A DNA stretch of 64,000 nt from Verrucomicrobiaceae bacterium UBA1938 (GTDB taxonomy: Bacteria > Verrucomicrobiota > Verrucomicrobiia > Verrucomicrobiales > Verrucomicrobiaceae): NCBI GenBank assembly GCA_002336895.1, contig DDFC01000031.1, positions 62,001 to 126,000 on the forward strand, read 5' to 3'. Under the pieces are notes generated by a model, which was not told the origin of the DNA, ran no database searches, and saw nothing but the letters and a program-made list of their open reading frames with translations. The position numbers were made by a program, and so were the translations under genes. Below are positions 1 to 9,189 of the stretch, one piece after another; the first letter of the stretch is position 1, and every line of letters starts with the position of its first letter.

Positions 1-2
1 AC

Positions 3-1649
3 TCGCCGGATGATGCCAAGCTGGCCAAGAACCAGGTCATCGCGGAGCAGATGAAGGTCATGACCTCATCGCTCATGGGGCTGACGGTGGCTTGTGCGCA
101 GTGCCACGATCACCGCTATGACCCCATCACCCAGGTGGACTACTACCGCCTGCGCGCCGTGCTGGATCCTGCGTATAACTGGGAGTCCTGGCGTGCACCT
201 GCGCAGCGCCTTTATTCGCTGTATTCCCCTCAGGAGCGCGCCAAGGCCGCCGAGATCGAGGTGAAGGCCAAGGAGATCGAGGCTGAAGCCCGCGCGATGA
301 GCAAAAAGTTCCTGGATGAGATCTTCGAGGTCGAGATCAAGAAAGTGCCCGAGGCCGAGCAGGCCGCCTTCCGAGTGGCCCGTGACACGCCTGTGGCCAA
401 GCAGACCGCGGAGCAGAAGGCGCTGATCAAAAAGTATCCCTCCGCGCTCGCCACCTACTCGCTGAATCTCTACGATCAGAAGAAGCAGGACATCGTGGAC
501 GCGAAGATGGCCGAGGCCAAAAAGCTGCGCGATACCAAGCCGGTCGAGGGCTTTGTGATGGCGCTGACGGAAGTGAAGGGGCAGGTGCCTGCGACGAAGC
601 TCTTCAACCGTGGTGATCATGACCAGCCGAAGCAGGCGCTGACTCCGGGAGAGCTCAGCATCTTGGCGAGCCCTCAGATCGAGCCCTTCAAGCCGGTGCC
701 TGTGAGCAGCGGTTCCAGCGGCCGCCGCCTCGCGTATGCGCAGTGGCTCACCAGCGGCAAGCATCCACTCACGGCGCGGGTGCTGGTGAACCGCTTTTGG
801 ATGAACCACATGGGGCGCGGCATCGTGAACACGCCGGGGGATTTTGGCCGTCAGGGCGAGCTGCCCACACATCCGGAGTTGCTCGACTACCTGGCGGATG
901 AGTTTGTGAAAAGCGGGTGGAAGCTCAAGCCGCTGCACCGGCTCATCCTGCTCAGCAGCGCGTACCGCCAGTCTTCCGTGAATCAGGCCTCGCTGCAGGG
1001 CGATCTCGAAAACAGGTTCTACGCGCGCTTCAAGCTGCGCCGTCTGGATGCGGAGACGCTGCGTGACTCCATGCTCGCCGTCACCGGCACGCTGGTGCAG
1101 TCCAGTTATGGTCCTCCGAGCGGCATCGGCCGCGATGCACAGGGGCGAGTCATCACAGGCATCGACAAGAGCACCATCACCGTGAACAAGGTCGATCCCG
1201 GTGGTGCGGACGATTACCGCCGCTCCATCTACGTGCAGGTGCGCCGCAGCAAGCCAGTCACCGTTCTAGATACCTTTGATGCGCCGATCATGACGCCCAA
1301 CTGCGAGCTGCGTGCGCAGACCACCGTGGCTCCGCAGTCTCTGCTGCTGATGAACGACACCTTTGTGCTCGACAGCTCGCGCCGTCTGGCAGACCGGCTG
1401 GAGGCTGCGGCTCCTGGCAATCGTGTGGAGCAGATCAAGCGCGTGTGGGAGCTGCTCTTTGGCAAACCGGCCACACAGCCCGATGTGGCCCGTGGCATCG
1501 CCTACCTGGACGAGCAGACCAAGGCGCTGACTCAGTATCATCACGACATCCAGCATCCGAAAGGCGTTGTGCCCAATCCGCCGCAGGAGGCCATGGCCAG
1601 CTTTTGCCAGATCCTTTGCAGCTCAAACCGTTTTCTCTACGTCGAATGA
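3..1649 (+). CDS. DUF1549/DUF1553-type protein, 5'-truncated
   Basis: The frame is open to the window edge, so the N-terminus is missing. What remains starts in the end of a DUF1549-like domain with the motif CAQCHDHRYDP, which looks like a c-type haem or metal Cys-x-x-Cys-His site. A charged, coiled-coil-like insert follows. The second half is a DUF1553 domain with LTARVLVNRFWMNHMGRGIV, the GELPTHPELLDYLA stretch and a late PQSLLLMND motif. Full-length Planctomycetota and Verrucomicrobiota homologues usually carry a cytochrome-like PSCyt1 domain upstream and are secreted. The stop overlaps the next ATG (ATGA), the usual DUF1553-DUF1501 arrangement. The family is thought to act in extracytoplasmic polysaccharide or redox metabolism; the reaction is unknown. 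Confidence 0.9.
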   Translation, partial: SPDDAKLAKNQVIAEQMKVMTSSLMGLTVACAQCHDHRYDPITQVDYYRLRAVLDPAYNWESWRAPAQRLYSLYSPQERAKAAEIEVKAKEIEAEARAMSKKFLDEIFEVEIKKVPEAEQAAFRVARDTPVAKQTAEQKALIKKYPSALATYSLNLYDQKKQDIVDAKMAEAKKLRDTKPVEGFVMALTEVKGQVPATKLFNRGDHDQPKQALTPGELSILASPQIEPFKPVPVSSGSSGRRLAYAQWLTSGKHPLTARVLVNRFWMNHMGRGIVNTPGDFGRQGELPTHPELLDYLADEFVKSGWKLKPLHRLILLSSAYRQSSVNQASLQGDLENRFYARFKLRRLDAETLRDSMLAVTGTLVQSSYGPPSGIGRDAQGRVITGIDKSTITVNKVDPGGADDYRRSIYVQVRRSKPVTVLDTFDAPIMTPNCELRAQTTVAPQSLLLMNDTFVLDSSRRLADRLEAAAPGNRVEQIKRVWELLFGKPATQPDVARGIAYLDEQTKALTQYHHDIQHPKGVVPNPPQEAMASFCQILCSSNRFLYVE

Positions 1650-3097
1650 ACCGCCCCCAGCTCTGCTCACGTCGTCATTTTCTGCACGCCAATGGCTACA
1701 GCCTCGGCACGCTGGCGCTCGCCTCGCTGCTGGAAAAGGACGGTCTGCTCGCCGCCCCTGTGAAGCCTGAGAGCATCACGGGGGAGACGCGCTACGACCT
1801 CACGCCGAAGAAGCCGCACTTTGAGCCGCGTGCCAAGGCCATGATCTCCCTCTTCATGATGGGCGGGCCTTCGCAGATGGATCTTTTTGATCCGAAGCCG
1901 ATGCTCACCAAGTATCATGGGCAGAAATTTCCCGGAGAGATCAAGTACGACAACCTCGCGCAGGCTTCGTCGAAGTGCTTTGGCTCACCGTGGAAGTTTG
2001 CCAAGCAGGGGCAGTGCGGCATGGAGATCAGCGAGCTGCTGCCAAACCTGAGCAAGGTGGTGGATGAGATCACGCTCATCCGCTCGATGACCTCAGGTGT
2101 GAGCAATCACGCGCAGGGTCTGTATGCCATGAATGCGGGCCGCATCACCGCAGGGCGTCCTGCTCTGGGCTCTTGGCTTACCTATGGCCTGGGAAGCGAG
2201 ACGGATGAACTGCCCGCCTACATGGTGCTGTCTCATCCCGGTGGTCTGCCCACTTTCAGCGGCGAGCACTTCACCAATGGCTGGCTGCCTGCGCTCTTCC
2301 AAGGAACGCTGGTGCGCGCCACGGAGCCTCGCATTCTCAATCTCGATCCGCCGCCTTCGCTTGCCGGTGCGCCGCAGAAGCGGCAGCTCGATCTGCTGCG
2401 TGCTTTTAACGAAGACCACCTCTCGGCTCATCCTGGCGAGCTCGACCTGCAGGCGCGCATTTCCAGCTATGAACTCGCCGCCAAGATGCAGACGGCCGCC
2501 AAGGAGGCGCTCGACATCTCCAAAGAGCCCGAATACGTCCGGAAGCTCTACGGCGTGGATAATCCAATCACCAAGGACTATGCCACGCGCTGCATCATCG
2601 CGCGTCGTCTGGTGGAGCGCGGTGTGCGCTATGTGCAGGTGCTCAATGCCGGGCAGTCGTGGGACCAGCACGGCTCGCTCATCACCGCGCTGCCGAAAAA
2701 CTGCGAAGCCACCGACCAGCCCAGTGCCGCTCTCCTCATCGACCTCAAGCAGCGCGGCCTGCTGGACACCACCGTCGTCCACTGGGGCGGCGAGATGGGC
2801 CGCCTGCCCGTGCTGCAAAATGACGCCGGACGCGAGAAGTGGGGCCGTGACCACAACACCTACGGTTTCAGCATGTGGATGGCCGGTGGCGGCTTCAAAA
2901 AAGGCTACGTGCATGGCGAGACCGATGAATTTGGACACAAGGCCATCATCGACGAAGTGAAGCACTACGACTACCACGCCACGCTGCTCAAGACCTTCGG
3001 TCTCGACCACACCAAGCTCACCTACAAGCGCAACGGCCTCGCTGCCTCGCTGACGGACAACCAGGGCGCCAAGGTGGTGGATCAACTGCTGGCCTAA
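1646..3097 (+). CDS. DUF1501 domain protein, Tat-type leader
   Basis: A 483-residue protein starting at the ATG that overlaps the stop of the preceding DUF1553 gene by four bases. The N-terminus reads SRRHFLHANG followed by a hydrophobic stretch, which resembles a twin-arginine signal. The body has the DUF1501 (sulfatase-like alkaline phosphatase fold) signatures: MISLFMMGGPSQMDLFDPKP near residue 70, GRPALGSWLTYGLG, and late VHWGGEMGRLP and GRDHNTYGFSMWMAGGG. The family is always paired with DUF1553 in Planctomycetota and Verrucomicrobiota, and its biochemical role is undefined. Translational coupling supports co-function with its neighbour. Confidence 0.92.
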   Translation: MNRPQLCSRRHFLHANGYSLGTLALASLLEKDGLLAAPVKPESITGETRYDLTPKKPHFEPRAKAMISLFMMGGPSQMDLFDPKPMLTKYHGQKFPGEIKYDNLAQASSKCFGSPWKFAKQGQCGMEISELLPNLSKVVDEITLIRSMTSGVSNHAQGLYAMNAGRITAGRPALGSWLTYGLGSETDELPAYMVLSHPGGLPTFSGEHFTNGWLPALFQGTLVRATEPRILNLDPPPSLAGAPQKRQLDLLRAFNEDHLSAHPGELDLQARISSYELAAKMQTAAKEALDISKEPEYVRKLYGVDNPITKDYATRCIIARRLVERGVRYVQVLNAGQSWDQHGSLITALPKNCEATDQPSAALLIDLKQRGLLDTTVVHWGGEMGRLPVLQNDAGREKWGRDHNTYGFSMWMAGGGFKKGYVHGETDEFGHKAIIDEVKHYDYHATLLKTFGLDHTKLTYKRNGLAASLTDNQGAKVVDQLLA

Positions 3098-3123
3098 TGG
3101 CAAAGAACAAGAAGGCCCATCAT

Positions 3124-3654
3124 ATGAAGCTGTTCTTGTTATTATTTTTTTCCTTAACCTTGCCAGCCGCAGCTGGCGAATACCGCTTCAGATGCATCGG
3201 AGAGGTTACAGGTCTTTGCGATTTCGTCTATGATGCTCAGGGCAAGGAAACTACAATTGTCATTGCTCGCAATTCTGATCCCGAGTGCCTTGCATTATTC
3301 AAAGCGCTTCAGCAGAAACGGATTTACGGGACAAAGGGCATGGAAGATCATATGGGTGCCAAATGGGAGCAGGCCATTATCTTGACGGGTGAATTTACTT
3401 CCAAACCAAAGCGCACCAAGTCGGCGCCAAACATGGCAGCTTCGGAAGAATACCGCGATTTCAAGATCACAGGTCTGAAGCTACGGTTTCCTGTGTCGCG
3501 GTTTGCAGAGATTCGGGAGGAAGGAGAATTTGACGGGCCGGTCCTGATGGAAACTCACTTCGGGTTTGAGTCACTCTTTCCACAAGGCGTTAAGTTCGTC
3601 GGCAAGACGATCGAATTGAGCAACCACGTGGAGAAGCACCCAGATTCAAAGTGA
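3124..3654 (+). CDS. small secreted protein of unknown function
   Basis: I chose the ATG at 3124 because it begins a clear Sec signal peptide (MKLFLLLFFSLTLPAAAG) and has a purine-rich AAGAAGG about ten bases upstream. An in-frame ATG at 3097 overlaps the previous stop (TAATG) and would add nine residues before the signal. The mature part is about 155 residues with no motif I recognise. It is lower in GC than its neighbours and uses more A/T-ending codons, so it may be a recent insertion into this operon. Confidence 0.7.
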   Translation: MKLFLLLFFSLTLPAAAGEYRFRCIGEVTGLCDFVYDAQGKETTIVIARNSDPECLALFKALQQKRIYGTKGMEDHMGAKWEQAIILTGEFTSKPKRTKSAPNMAASEEYRDFKITGLKLRFPVSRFAEIREEGEFDGPVLMETHFGFESLFPQGVKFVGKTIELSNHVEKHPDSK

Positions 3655-3682
3655 AGCCTAGTTGTCGAACTCCACGCCCCAC

Positions 3683-4942
3683 ATGACCGCTTCCGCACCG
3701 AATTCACTGCATCGTTCGGCGGCGTGGAAATGGACCATTTGCGGCCTGCTGCTTCTGGCCTCGGCCATCAATTACATGGACCGCCAGACGCTGGCGAATG
3801 CGGCTGTGCGCATCACGAAGGAGTTTCGGCTGTCGCAGGAGCAGTATGGGCATATTGAGGCTGTCTTTGCCTACGCCTTTGCAGCGGGTTCCATCGTCTT
3901 CGGCTGGGCTGCGGATCGCTTCTCTGTGCGCTGGCTGTATGCCATCGTGCTGACGATGTGGTCGCTGGCCGGGCTGGCCACGGGCTTTGTGCACAATGAG
4001 CAGGAGCTGCTGTGGTGCCGCATGGCGCTCGGGTTTTTCGAAGCTGGTCACTGGCCTTGCGGCATCCGCACCACGCGTGCGCTGCTGGACGCGCGGGAGC
4101 GCTCCTTTGGCAACAGCGTGCTGCAAAGCGGCACCTCGGTGGGGGCCATCATCACGCCGCTGATCATGAGCGCTCTCATGACGTCCGAGCTGAGCAGCTG
4201 GCGCACGGCTTTCCAGGTCGTGGGCATCACCGGCTTTGGCTGGCTGGTGCTTTGGTTTGCGCTGGTGCGCAGTACGGATCTGCCTGCTCCTGCGCATGAT
4301 GAAAAGGCTGCTCATGCTGATGGTGGAGCCTGCTTGTGGAGCCCGGTCTTTATCCGGCGCATGCTGATCGTCTTTGTGGTCATCGCCTGCATCAACACCA
4401 CCTGGCAGATCTTGCGCGCCTGGCTGCCCAAGATTCTGCAGGAAGGGCGTGGCTATTCGGAGGCGGAGACGCTGTGGTTTACCTCGGCGTGGTATTTTGC
4501 TACCGATGTCGGCTGCATCGGTGCAGGGGCGCTCGCTGTCTGGCTGGGGCGTGGCCGGATGTCTGTGCATGCCGCACGTGTCATGGTCTTTGCCATTTGC
4601 GGCCTGCTGTGTGTCACCTGTGCGCTGACTCCCTGGCTGGCGCATGGATGGGGCTTGCTGGCGGTCTTCATGCTCGCGGGGGCTGGTGCGCTGGGGGTGT
4701 TTCCTTTGTATCATGCCTTCACGCAGGATCTTTCGGGCCGTCATCAGGGGAAGATCACCGGCATTGCTGGAGTCGTGGCCTGGGTGCTGCCGGCGCAGGC
4801 GCAGCAGTTTTTTGGCAGGCTGGCGGATCGCACGCACTCCTTTGATCAGGGGCTCATGCTGGCCTCCTGCCTGCCTCTCATCGCGGTGCTGCCGCTGTGG
4901 TTGTTTTGGGAAAGCAAATCTGACCGTTCTTCAACATCATGA
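3683..4942 (+). CDS. MFS transporter, anion:cation symporter-like
   Basis: A 419-residue protein with about twelve predicted membrane segments. The first loop has NYMDRQTLANAAVRITKEF, typical of the ACS family (hexuronate and organic anion transporters such as ExuT), followed by FGWAADRFSVRW, the MFS loop 2-3 motif. A central hydrophilic loop lies near residues 205-220. Translation could also begin at TTG 3662. The stop overlaps the next start (ATGA), so it is coupled to the downstream Tat-type protein. Uptake of a carboxylated sugar or its breakdown product is plausible but inferred. Confidence 0.88.
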   Translation: MTASAPNSLHRSAAWKWTICGLLLLASAINYMDRQTLANAAVRITKEFRLSQEQYGHIEAVFAYAFAAGSIVFGWAADRFSVRWLYAIVLTMWSLAGLATGFVHNEQELLWCRMALGFFEAGHWPCGIRTTRALLDARERSFGNSVLQSGTSVGAIITPLIMSALMTSELSSWRTAFQVVGITGFGWLVLWFALVRSTDLPAPAHDEKAAHADGGACLWSPVFIRRMLIVFVVIACINTTWQILRAWLPKILQEGRGYSEAETLWFTSAWYFATDVGCIGAGALAVWLGRGRMSVHAARVMVFAICGLLCVTCALTPWLAHGWGLLAVFMLAGAGALGVFPLYHAFTQDLSGRHQGKITGIAGVVAWVLPAQAQQFFGRLADRTHSFDQGLMLASCLPLIAVLPLWLFWESKSDRSSTS

Positions 4943-6201
4943 GCACCTCATCCTGGACACGTCGCTCTTTCCTCATGGCTGGCGCTGCAGCTGCTGCTGC
5001 GGCCACCGCTCATGCTGCTCCGGCAGCCGGCCGAAAAAAAGTCGCGCTCATCGCCACGGTGATGTTCAAGAACTCGCATGCGATGCACTTCGTGGACCGC
5101 CTGTCCATGGGCTACGTGTGGGCGGGAGAGTGGCTGCCGCCGCGCACGGATCTCGTCTCGCTCTACGTCGCACAGTTTCCTGATACCGACCTCGCACGGG
5201 GACGATCGGAGCGTTACCACATCCCCATCTATTCCAGCATCGCCGATGCGCTGACTCTTGGAACGGGCAAGCTGGCTGTGGATGGCGTGGTCCTCATCGG
5301 CGAGCACGGGCAGTACCCCGAGAACGAAAAAGGGCAGACGCTCTACCCGCGCTACGAGTTCTTCAAAGAGATCGTCAAAGTCTTCGAGGCCAGCGGGCGC
5401 AGCGTGCCCGTCTTCAACGACAAGCATCTCTCCACCGAATGGATCAAATGCACCGAGATGGTGGCGGATGCGAAACGGCTTGGCTTTGCCTTCCTCGCAG
5501 GCTCTTCACTGCCCGTCACGCGCCGCCTGCCAGCGGTCGATATTCCCTGGGGAACGCCGCTGGCGGAGAGTGTGGCGGTCGGCTACGGCGGCATCGAGAA
5601 ATACGACTACCACGGCCTCGAAACGGCGCAGTGCATGTCTGAGCGCCGTCGTGGGGGCGAGGTGGGAGTCAAAAGTGTGCTGGCTCTGCGTGGAGAAAAA
5701 ATGTGGGAGCATGCTGCCAAGCGGAAGAACACGCAGCGCCTGCTCGCTGCCGCGCTCTCGCGCAGCCACACCTGGCCGGTGGAGGGGTATCCGCTGGAGC
5801 CCGTCAGCTTTGACTGGGCGCGAAAGGTTTTCCCGGATGCCTTTGCCTACTTCATCGAGCATCGCGACGGCTTCCACACCACGCTTTTCATGCTGCCCGT
5901 GCGCGACTTCAACTACGCGGGCCTCAACAGCGAAACAGGTGAGGTCATCTCCTGCCAGATGTTTCTGCCCATGCCGGGCTCCAGCTCTACGACGGCGGAC
6001 TTTTTCAATCCGCTGATTCATCACATCGAGGACATGATTTTGGAGAATCGCGCGCCCTATCCCGTGGAGCGCACGCTGCTGACTTCGGGCATGCTCATCG
6101 CTGCAGTGGAGTCTCTCTATCACAAAGGGGAAGTCATCCAGACGCCGGAACTCGATGTGAGCTACACGGCGCCGAAGGAGTCCCAATACTGGCGTGAATA
6201 G
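4939..6201 (+). CDS. Tat-signal protein of unknown function
   Basis: A 420-residue protein beginning MSTSSWTRRSFLMAGAAAAAAA, a twin-arginine leader with an Ala-rich hydrophobic core. The mature region starts with KKVALIATVMFKNSHAMHFVDR and has the conserved-looking blocks AVDGVVLIGEHGQYP, VPVFNDKHLSTEW and LGFAFLAGSSLPVTRRLP. I recall the same architecture in secreted proteins of Planctomycetota and Verrucomicrobiota near DUF1501/DUF1553 genes, but I know no assigned reaction. It is the last gene of the forward operon, with its start coupled to the MFS stop. Confidence 0.82.
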   Translation: MSTSSWTRRSFLMAGAAAAAAATAHAAPAAGRKKVALIATVMFKNSHAMHFVDRLSMGYVWAGEWLPPRTDLVSLYVAQFPDTDLARGRSERYHIPIYSSIADALTLGTGKLAVDGVVLIGEHGQYPENEKGQTLYPRYEFFKEIVKVFEASGRSVPVFNDKHLSTEWIKCTEMVADAKRLGFAFLAGSSLPVTRRLPAVDIPWGTPLAESVAVGYGGIEKYDYHGLETAQCMSERRRGGEVGVKSVLALRGEKMWEHAAKRKNTQRLLAAALSRSHTWPVEGYPLEPVSFDWARKVFPDAFAYFIEHRDGFHTTLFMLPVRDFNYAGLNSETGEVISCQMFLPMPGSSSTTADFFNPLIHHIEDMILENRAPYPVERTLLTSGMLIAAVESLYHKGEVIQTPELDVSYTAPKESQYWRE

Positions 6202-6259
6202 ACCTTCATCGACTGCATCGCAGGTTGCAGCGGGGCCGGTGGCGTGAGAGAACAAGGGG

Positions 6260-7639
6260 GTGAATCCATCCCTGCACTCATCTGCCCCTGCCTCTTTGGC
6301 GGCGTTTGCGCCTGATGCCGCCGGGCAGCGTGTCTGGATGGAGTTCATGGACACGCTCACGCTCGCGCCTGGAGAGGTGCTGTTTCGCAAGGGCGATGCT
6401 GCTGACGCGATGTTTCTCATTGAGTCTGGCACCCTTGCGGTGGTGCTGGAGGTGGAGGGGGCAGGGCGTGCCGAGCTGCGCAGGCTGGGGCCCGGGCAGT
6501 TTTTGGGGGAAATGGCGCTGTACCGCTCAGAGCCACGCACGGCCACGGTGGAGGCTGTGAGTGCGGTGAAGCTCTGGCGTCTCACGGCGGCCCGGCTGCG
6601 TGAGGCGGAGAGCCTGCATCCGCAGCTGGCCGTAGCGCTGCACCGGCATGTGGCCTCGCTCATTTCCGAACGTGTGGTCTTCAGCAACATGGAGCTCAAG
6701 CAGCCGCTGGCCCGACTGGCGCATGCGCTGCGCGGTCTGGCTACCAGCGATTTTTCCCCCAGCGGCTGGGATCGCTCCGGCGTGGCCAAGGAAGCGCTGC
6801 GCAGTGATGAAGTGGGCTCTGTGGCGCAGGCCATGGAGTTTCTGGCGGACCGCCTGCAGGAGCACATCGCCGCGCTGCAGCAGCAGACCGCCGCGCGCGA
6901 GGCCATCGAGAGCGAGCTCCGCATCGCGGGGCAGATCCAGTCCAGCCTGCTGCCGCCACCGCTCAGTGCCGAGGAGCAGCGGCGCGTGGACTTTGCCGCC
7001 TTTATCAAACCCGCACGTGAGGCCGGCGGAGATCTTTATGACGGCTTCTTTTTACCCGATGGCCGCTTCTTTACCCTCGTGGGAGATGTGTCGGGAAAGG
7101 GAGTGTCCGCCGCTGTCTTCATGGCGCTGGCTGCGATGGCCGTGCGCACGCTCGCACGCAAGGTGAGCGATCCCGGAGAGCTTCTGGCGCAGGTGAACCG
7201 CCTGCTGTGCGAGCGCAATGAGACCCTGCAGTTTGTCACAGCCTGTGCGGTCTTTTTTGATCCGGCCACGGGTGACCTGACCTGGGCGAATGCAGGGCAT
7301 CCGCTTGCCGCTGTTATTTCAAATGAAGGCGGGCTCGTCTGGCTGGAGGGGCCGCGTGCCGCACCGCTGGGTGTTTTTGAAGAGACGGTGTATGCCACGC
7401 AGCAGCGTGCACTGGCTCTGCATGAAACGCTGCTCGTGTATTCAGACGGTGTGTCGGAGGCGCAGAATCCGAGGGACATGCTTTTCGGCAGCGCGGGTAT
7501 TCAGCAGTGTCTGGCTGGGGGTGTGATCTCCAGCAGCGCGCAGACCGTGCAGCGTGTCGTCGCGGCGGTGCTGGCGCACCAGGCCGAGGCTCCGCAGGCG
7601 GATGACATCACGCTCGTGGCACTACGCCGAGCGCCGTGA
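6260..7639 (+). CDS. cNMP-binding domain / SpoIIE (RsbU-type) phosphatase
   Basis: A 459-residue cytoplasmic protein. Residues 30-138 form a cyclic-nucleotide-binding fold (EVLFRKGDAADAMFLIESG; GQFLGEMALYRSEPRTATV). Residues 180-225 look like a helical or HAMP-like linker. Residues 225-456 are a SpoIIE/PP2C phosphatase: QIQSSLLPPP, AGGDLYDGF, GDVSGKGVSAAVFMA, YSDGVSEA and a final DDITLVALR, with the metal-binding Asp residues kept. Such enzymes dephosphorylate the phosphoserine of STAS-domain anti-anti-sigma factors. The GTG at 6260 directly follows AAGGGGG, too close for an ideal ribosome site; ATG 6338 is an alternative but would cut into the cNMP domain. Its 3' end overlaps the opposite-strand kinase/STAS gene by 32 bases. 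Confidence 0.93.
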   Translation: MNPSLHSSAPASLAAFAPDAAGQRVWMEFMDTLTLAPGEVLFRKGDAADAMFLIESGTLAVVLEVEGAGRAELRRLGPGQFLGEMALYRSEPRTATVEAVSAVKLWRLTAARLREAESLHPQLAVALHRHVASLISERVVFSNMELKQPLARLAHALRGLATSDFSPSGWDRSGVAKEALRSDEVGSVAQAMEFLADRLQEHIAALQQQTAAREAIESELRIAGQIQSSLLPPPLSAEEQRRVDFAAFIKPAREAGGDLYDGFFLPDGRFFTLVGDVSGKGVSAAVFMALAAMAVRTLARKVSDPGELLAQVNRLLCERNETLQFVTACAVFFDPATGDLTWANAGHPLAAVISNEGGLVWLEGPRAAPLGVFEETVYATQQRALALHETLLVYSDGVSEAQNPRDMLFGSAGIQQCLAGGVISSSAQTVQRVVAAVLAHQAEAPQADDITLVALRRAP

Positions 7640-8387
7640 GCAGCCCCGAGATGTGGAAGACCTCATGCACGGCGGGTGTGAGCTCTGTGAAGCGTGCCTC
7701 CCCTCCGCCAGCCTTGAGCTTCTTGGCGGCGATGATGAAGATGCGCAGCCCGGCGCTGCTCACGTAGTCCAAGCCGGATAGATCAAACGTGAGCGTGCGC
7801 ACGCCTGAGGTGATCAGTGCGCTGACCTGACGCTCCAGCTCAGGACTGGAGAGACCGTCCAGGCGGCCGCTGAGTGTCAGCGTGGCGGAGGCAGCCAGCC
7901 TGGAGGCTGCGATGCTCATGCTGGCTGCGGTTCCGGCGGCACGCCCCAGATGGCGCTCGATGGTGAAGACGTTGCGCCCATCGCGGTGCTCATAAAAGCA
8001 GACATCCATCAGCTTCCGCACCAGATGCACACCCAGGCCGCCAACAGGGCGCGCTTCAAGAGGCAGACTGGTGTTCACCTCCGGTCTGGCCAGCGGGTTG
8101 TAGGCAGGGGCCTCGTCAGTCACGGAAGCACGGATGTGATCTGCCGCGATGGCTTCAATATGAACATCGAGTGAGCGTGAGGCGTCGCCGCCATAACCAT
8201 GAGTGATCACATTCGTGACGATCTCCTCCAGCGCCAGATGCAGCGCGGAGACATCCGTCGCGCCGATGCCTGCCTCAGCGCTGAAGTCGTCGATCATCTG
8301 CATCACCCGCGCCAGCTCAGCGAGATCTGCGGTGATGGTGAAGCTCTGTGATTTTGCAGACACAGCGGTATCAAATGTAGAGCTCAT
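7608..8387 (-). CDS. RsbW-like HATPase fused to STAS domain
   Basis: A 259-residue fusion. Residues 15-147 are an anti-sigma-factor-type histidine-kinase-like ATPase, with N-box LALEEIVTNVITHGYGG and G2-box GGLGVHLVRKLMD; the G1 motif is DEAP. Residues 155-255 are a STAS domain with DYVSSAGLRIFIIA, keeping the Ser-Ser that is phosphorylated in SpoIIAA/RsbV. Normally the kinase and its STAS partner are separate proteins, so this pair is covalently linked. I chose the ATG at 8387, which overlaps the ABC ATPase gene by 17 bases, marking it as the last gene of the ABC operon. It probably switches with the facing SpoIIE phosphatase; the output partner is unknown. Confidence 0.92.
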   Translation of the reverse strand: MSSTFDTAVSAKSQSFTITADLAELARVMQMIDDFSAEAGIGATDVSALHLALEEIVTNVITHGYGGDASRSLDVHIEAIAADHIRASVTDEAPAYNPLARPEVNTSLPLEARPVGGLGVHLVRKLMDVCFYEHRDGRNVFTIERHLGRAAGTAASMSIAASRLAASATLTLSGRLDGLSSPELERQVSALITSGVRTLTFDLSGLDYVSSAGLRIFIIAAKKLKAGGGEARFTELTPAVHEVFHISGLLTALGVVPRA

Positions 8388-9183
8388 TGAGCATGGCGGC
8401 GGCGCTTTCGTCCAGCAGCTCGCGGCGGCGCACCTCGTCAAAGCGGTCCAGCAGGTCCTCGGGACGCAGGCGTTTCTTTTCTGCGCCACGGATGTCATGC
8501 AGCACCTGCCCGCGATGCATCATGATGATGCGGTCGCCCAGGCTCACGGCCTGCTGCATGGAGTGAGTGACCATCAGCGTGGTCAGCATGTCGCGCTGGA
8601 TCACCTCATCGCTTAGCTGAATGACCTGATCCGCGCTCTTGGGGTCGAGCGCTGCCGTATGCTCATCCAGCAGCAGAAGCTCGGGCTTCAGCCAGGTGGC
8701 CATCAGCAGCGTGAGCGCCTGGCGCTGGCCGCCGGAGAGAGAGCCGATGGCGTTGTCCAGCCGGTCCTCCAGACCCATCTTGAGCGCGGCGATGCGTTCG
8801 CGCAGCGGCTGCATGAGATTCGGAGACAATGCCCAGCCCAGACCGCGTGACTGGCCGCGCCGACTGGCGAGCGCAAAGTTTTCCGCGATGGACATCGTGG
8901 GCGCGGTGCCGCTGAAGGGGTTTTGAAACACGCGCCCGATCAGCCGCGCTCGCTTGTGCTCAGGCCATTTTGTGACGTCATGCCCTGCTAGCTCGATCCT
9001 GCCTTCATCGACAAAAAACGATCCCGCCACTGCGTTCAGCAGCGTCGATTTGCCGGAGCCGTTCATGCCGAGCACGATCACGAACGAGCCGGGCTCAATG
9101 CTGAGATCCACGCCCCGCAGGGCCCGGACTTCATTGACCGTGCCGGGATGGAAGGTTTTGCGGATGCCGGAAAGTGCGAGCAT
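8371..9183 (-). CDS. ABC transporter ATP-binding protein
   Basis: A 270-residue ATPase with Walker A GMNGSGKST (residues 39-47), Q-loop at FQNPF (about 87), signature LSGGQ (149-153) and Walker B LLLLDEHTAALDP (169-181). It matches the ATPase partner of DUF534-type (TrpX-like) binding proteins and TrpY-like permeases. It sits six bases after the permease gene. Together with the permease it should form a homodimeric importer for a small organic solute, possibly an amino acid or a base; the substrate cannot be read from the sequence. Confidence 0.95.
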   Translation of the reverse strand: MLALSGIRKTFHPGTVNEVRALRGVDLSIEPGSFVIVLGMNGSGKSTLLNAVAGSFFVDEGRIELAGHDVTKWPEHKRARLIGRVFQNPFSGTAPTMSIAENFALASRRGQSRGLGWALSPNLMQPLRERIAALKMGLEDRLDNAIGSLSGGQRQALTLLMATWLKPELLLLDEHTAALDPKSADQVIQLSDEVIQRDMLTTLMVTHSMQQAVSLGDRIIMMHRGQVLHDIRGAEKKRLRPEDLLDRFDEVRRRELLDESAAAMLNELYI

Positions 9184-9189
9184 GGCGTC

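Noticed and set aside
2093..3103. 336-codon reverse frame opposite DUF1501
   Set aside because: Antisense shadow of a conserved gene with no ribosome site or motif.
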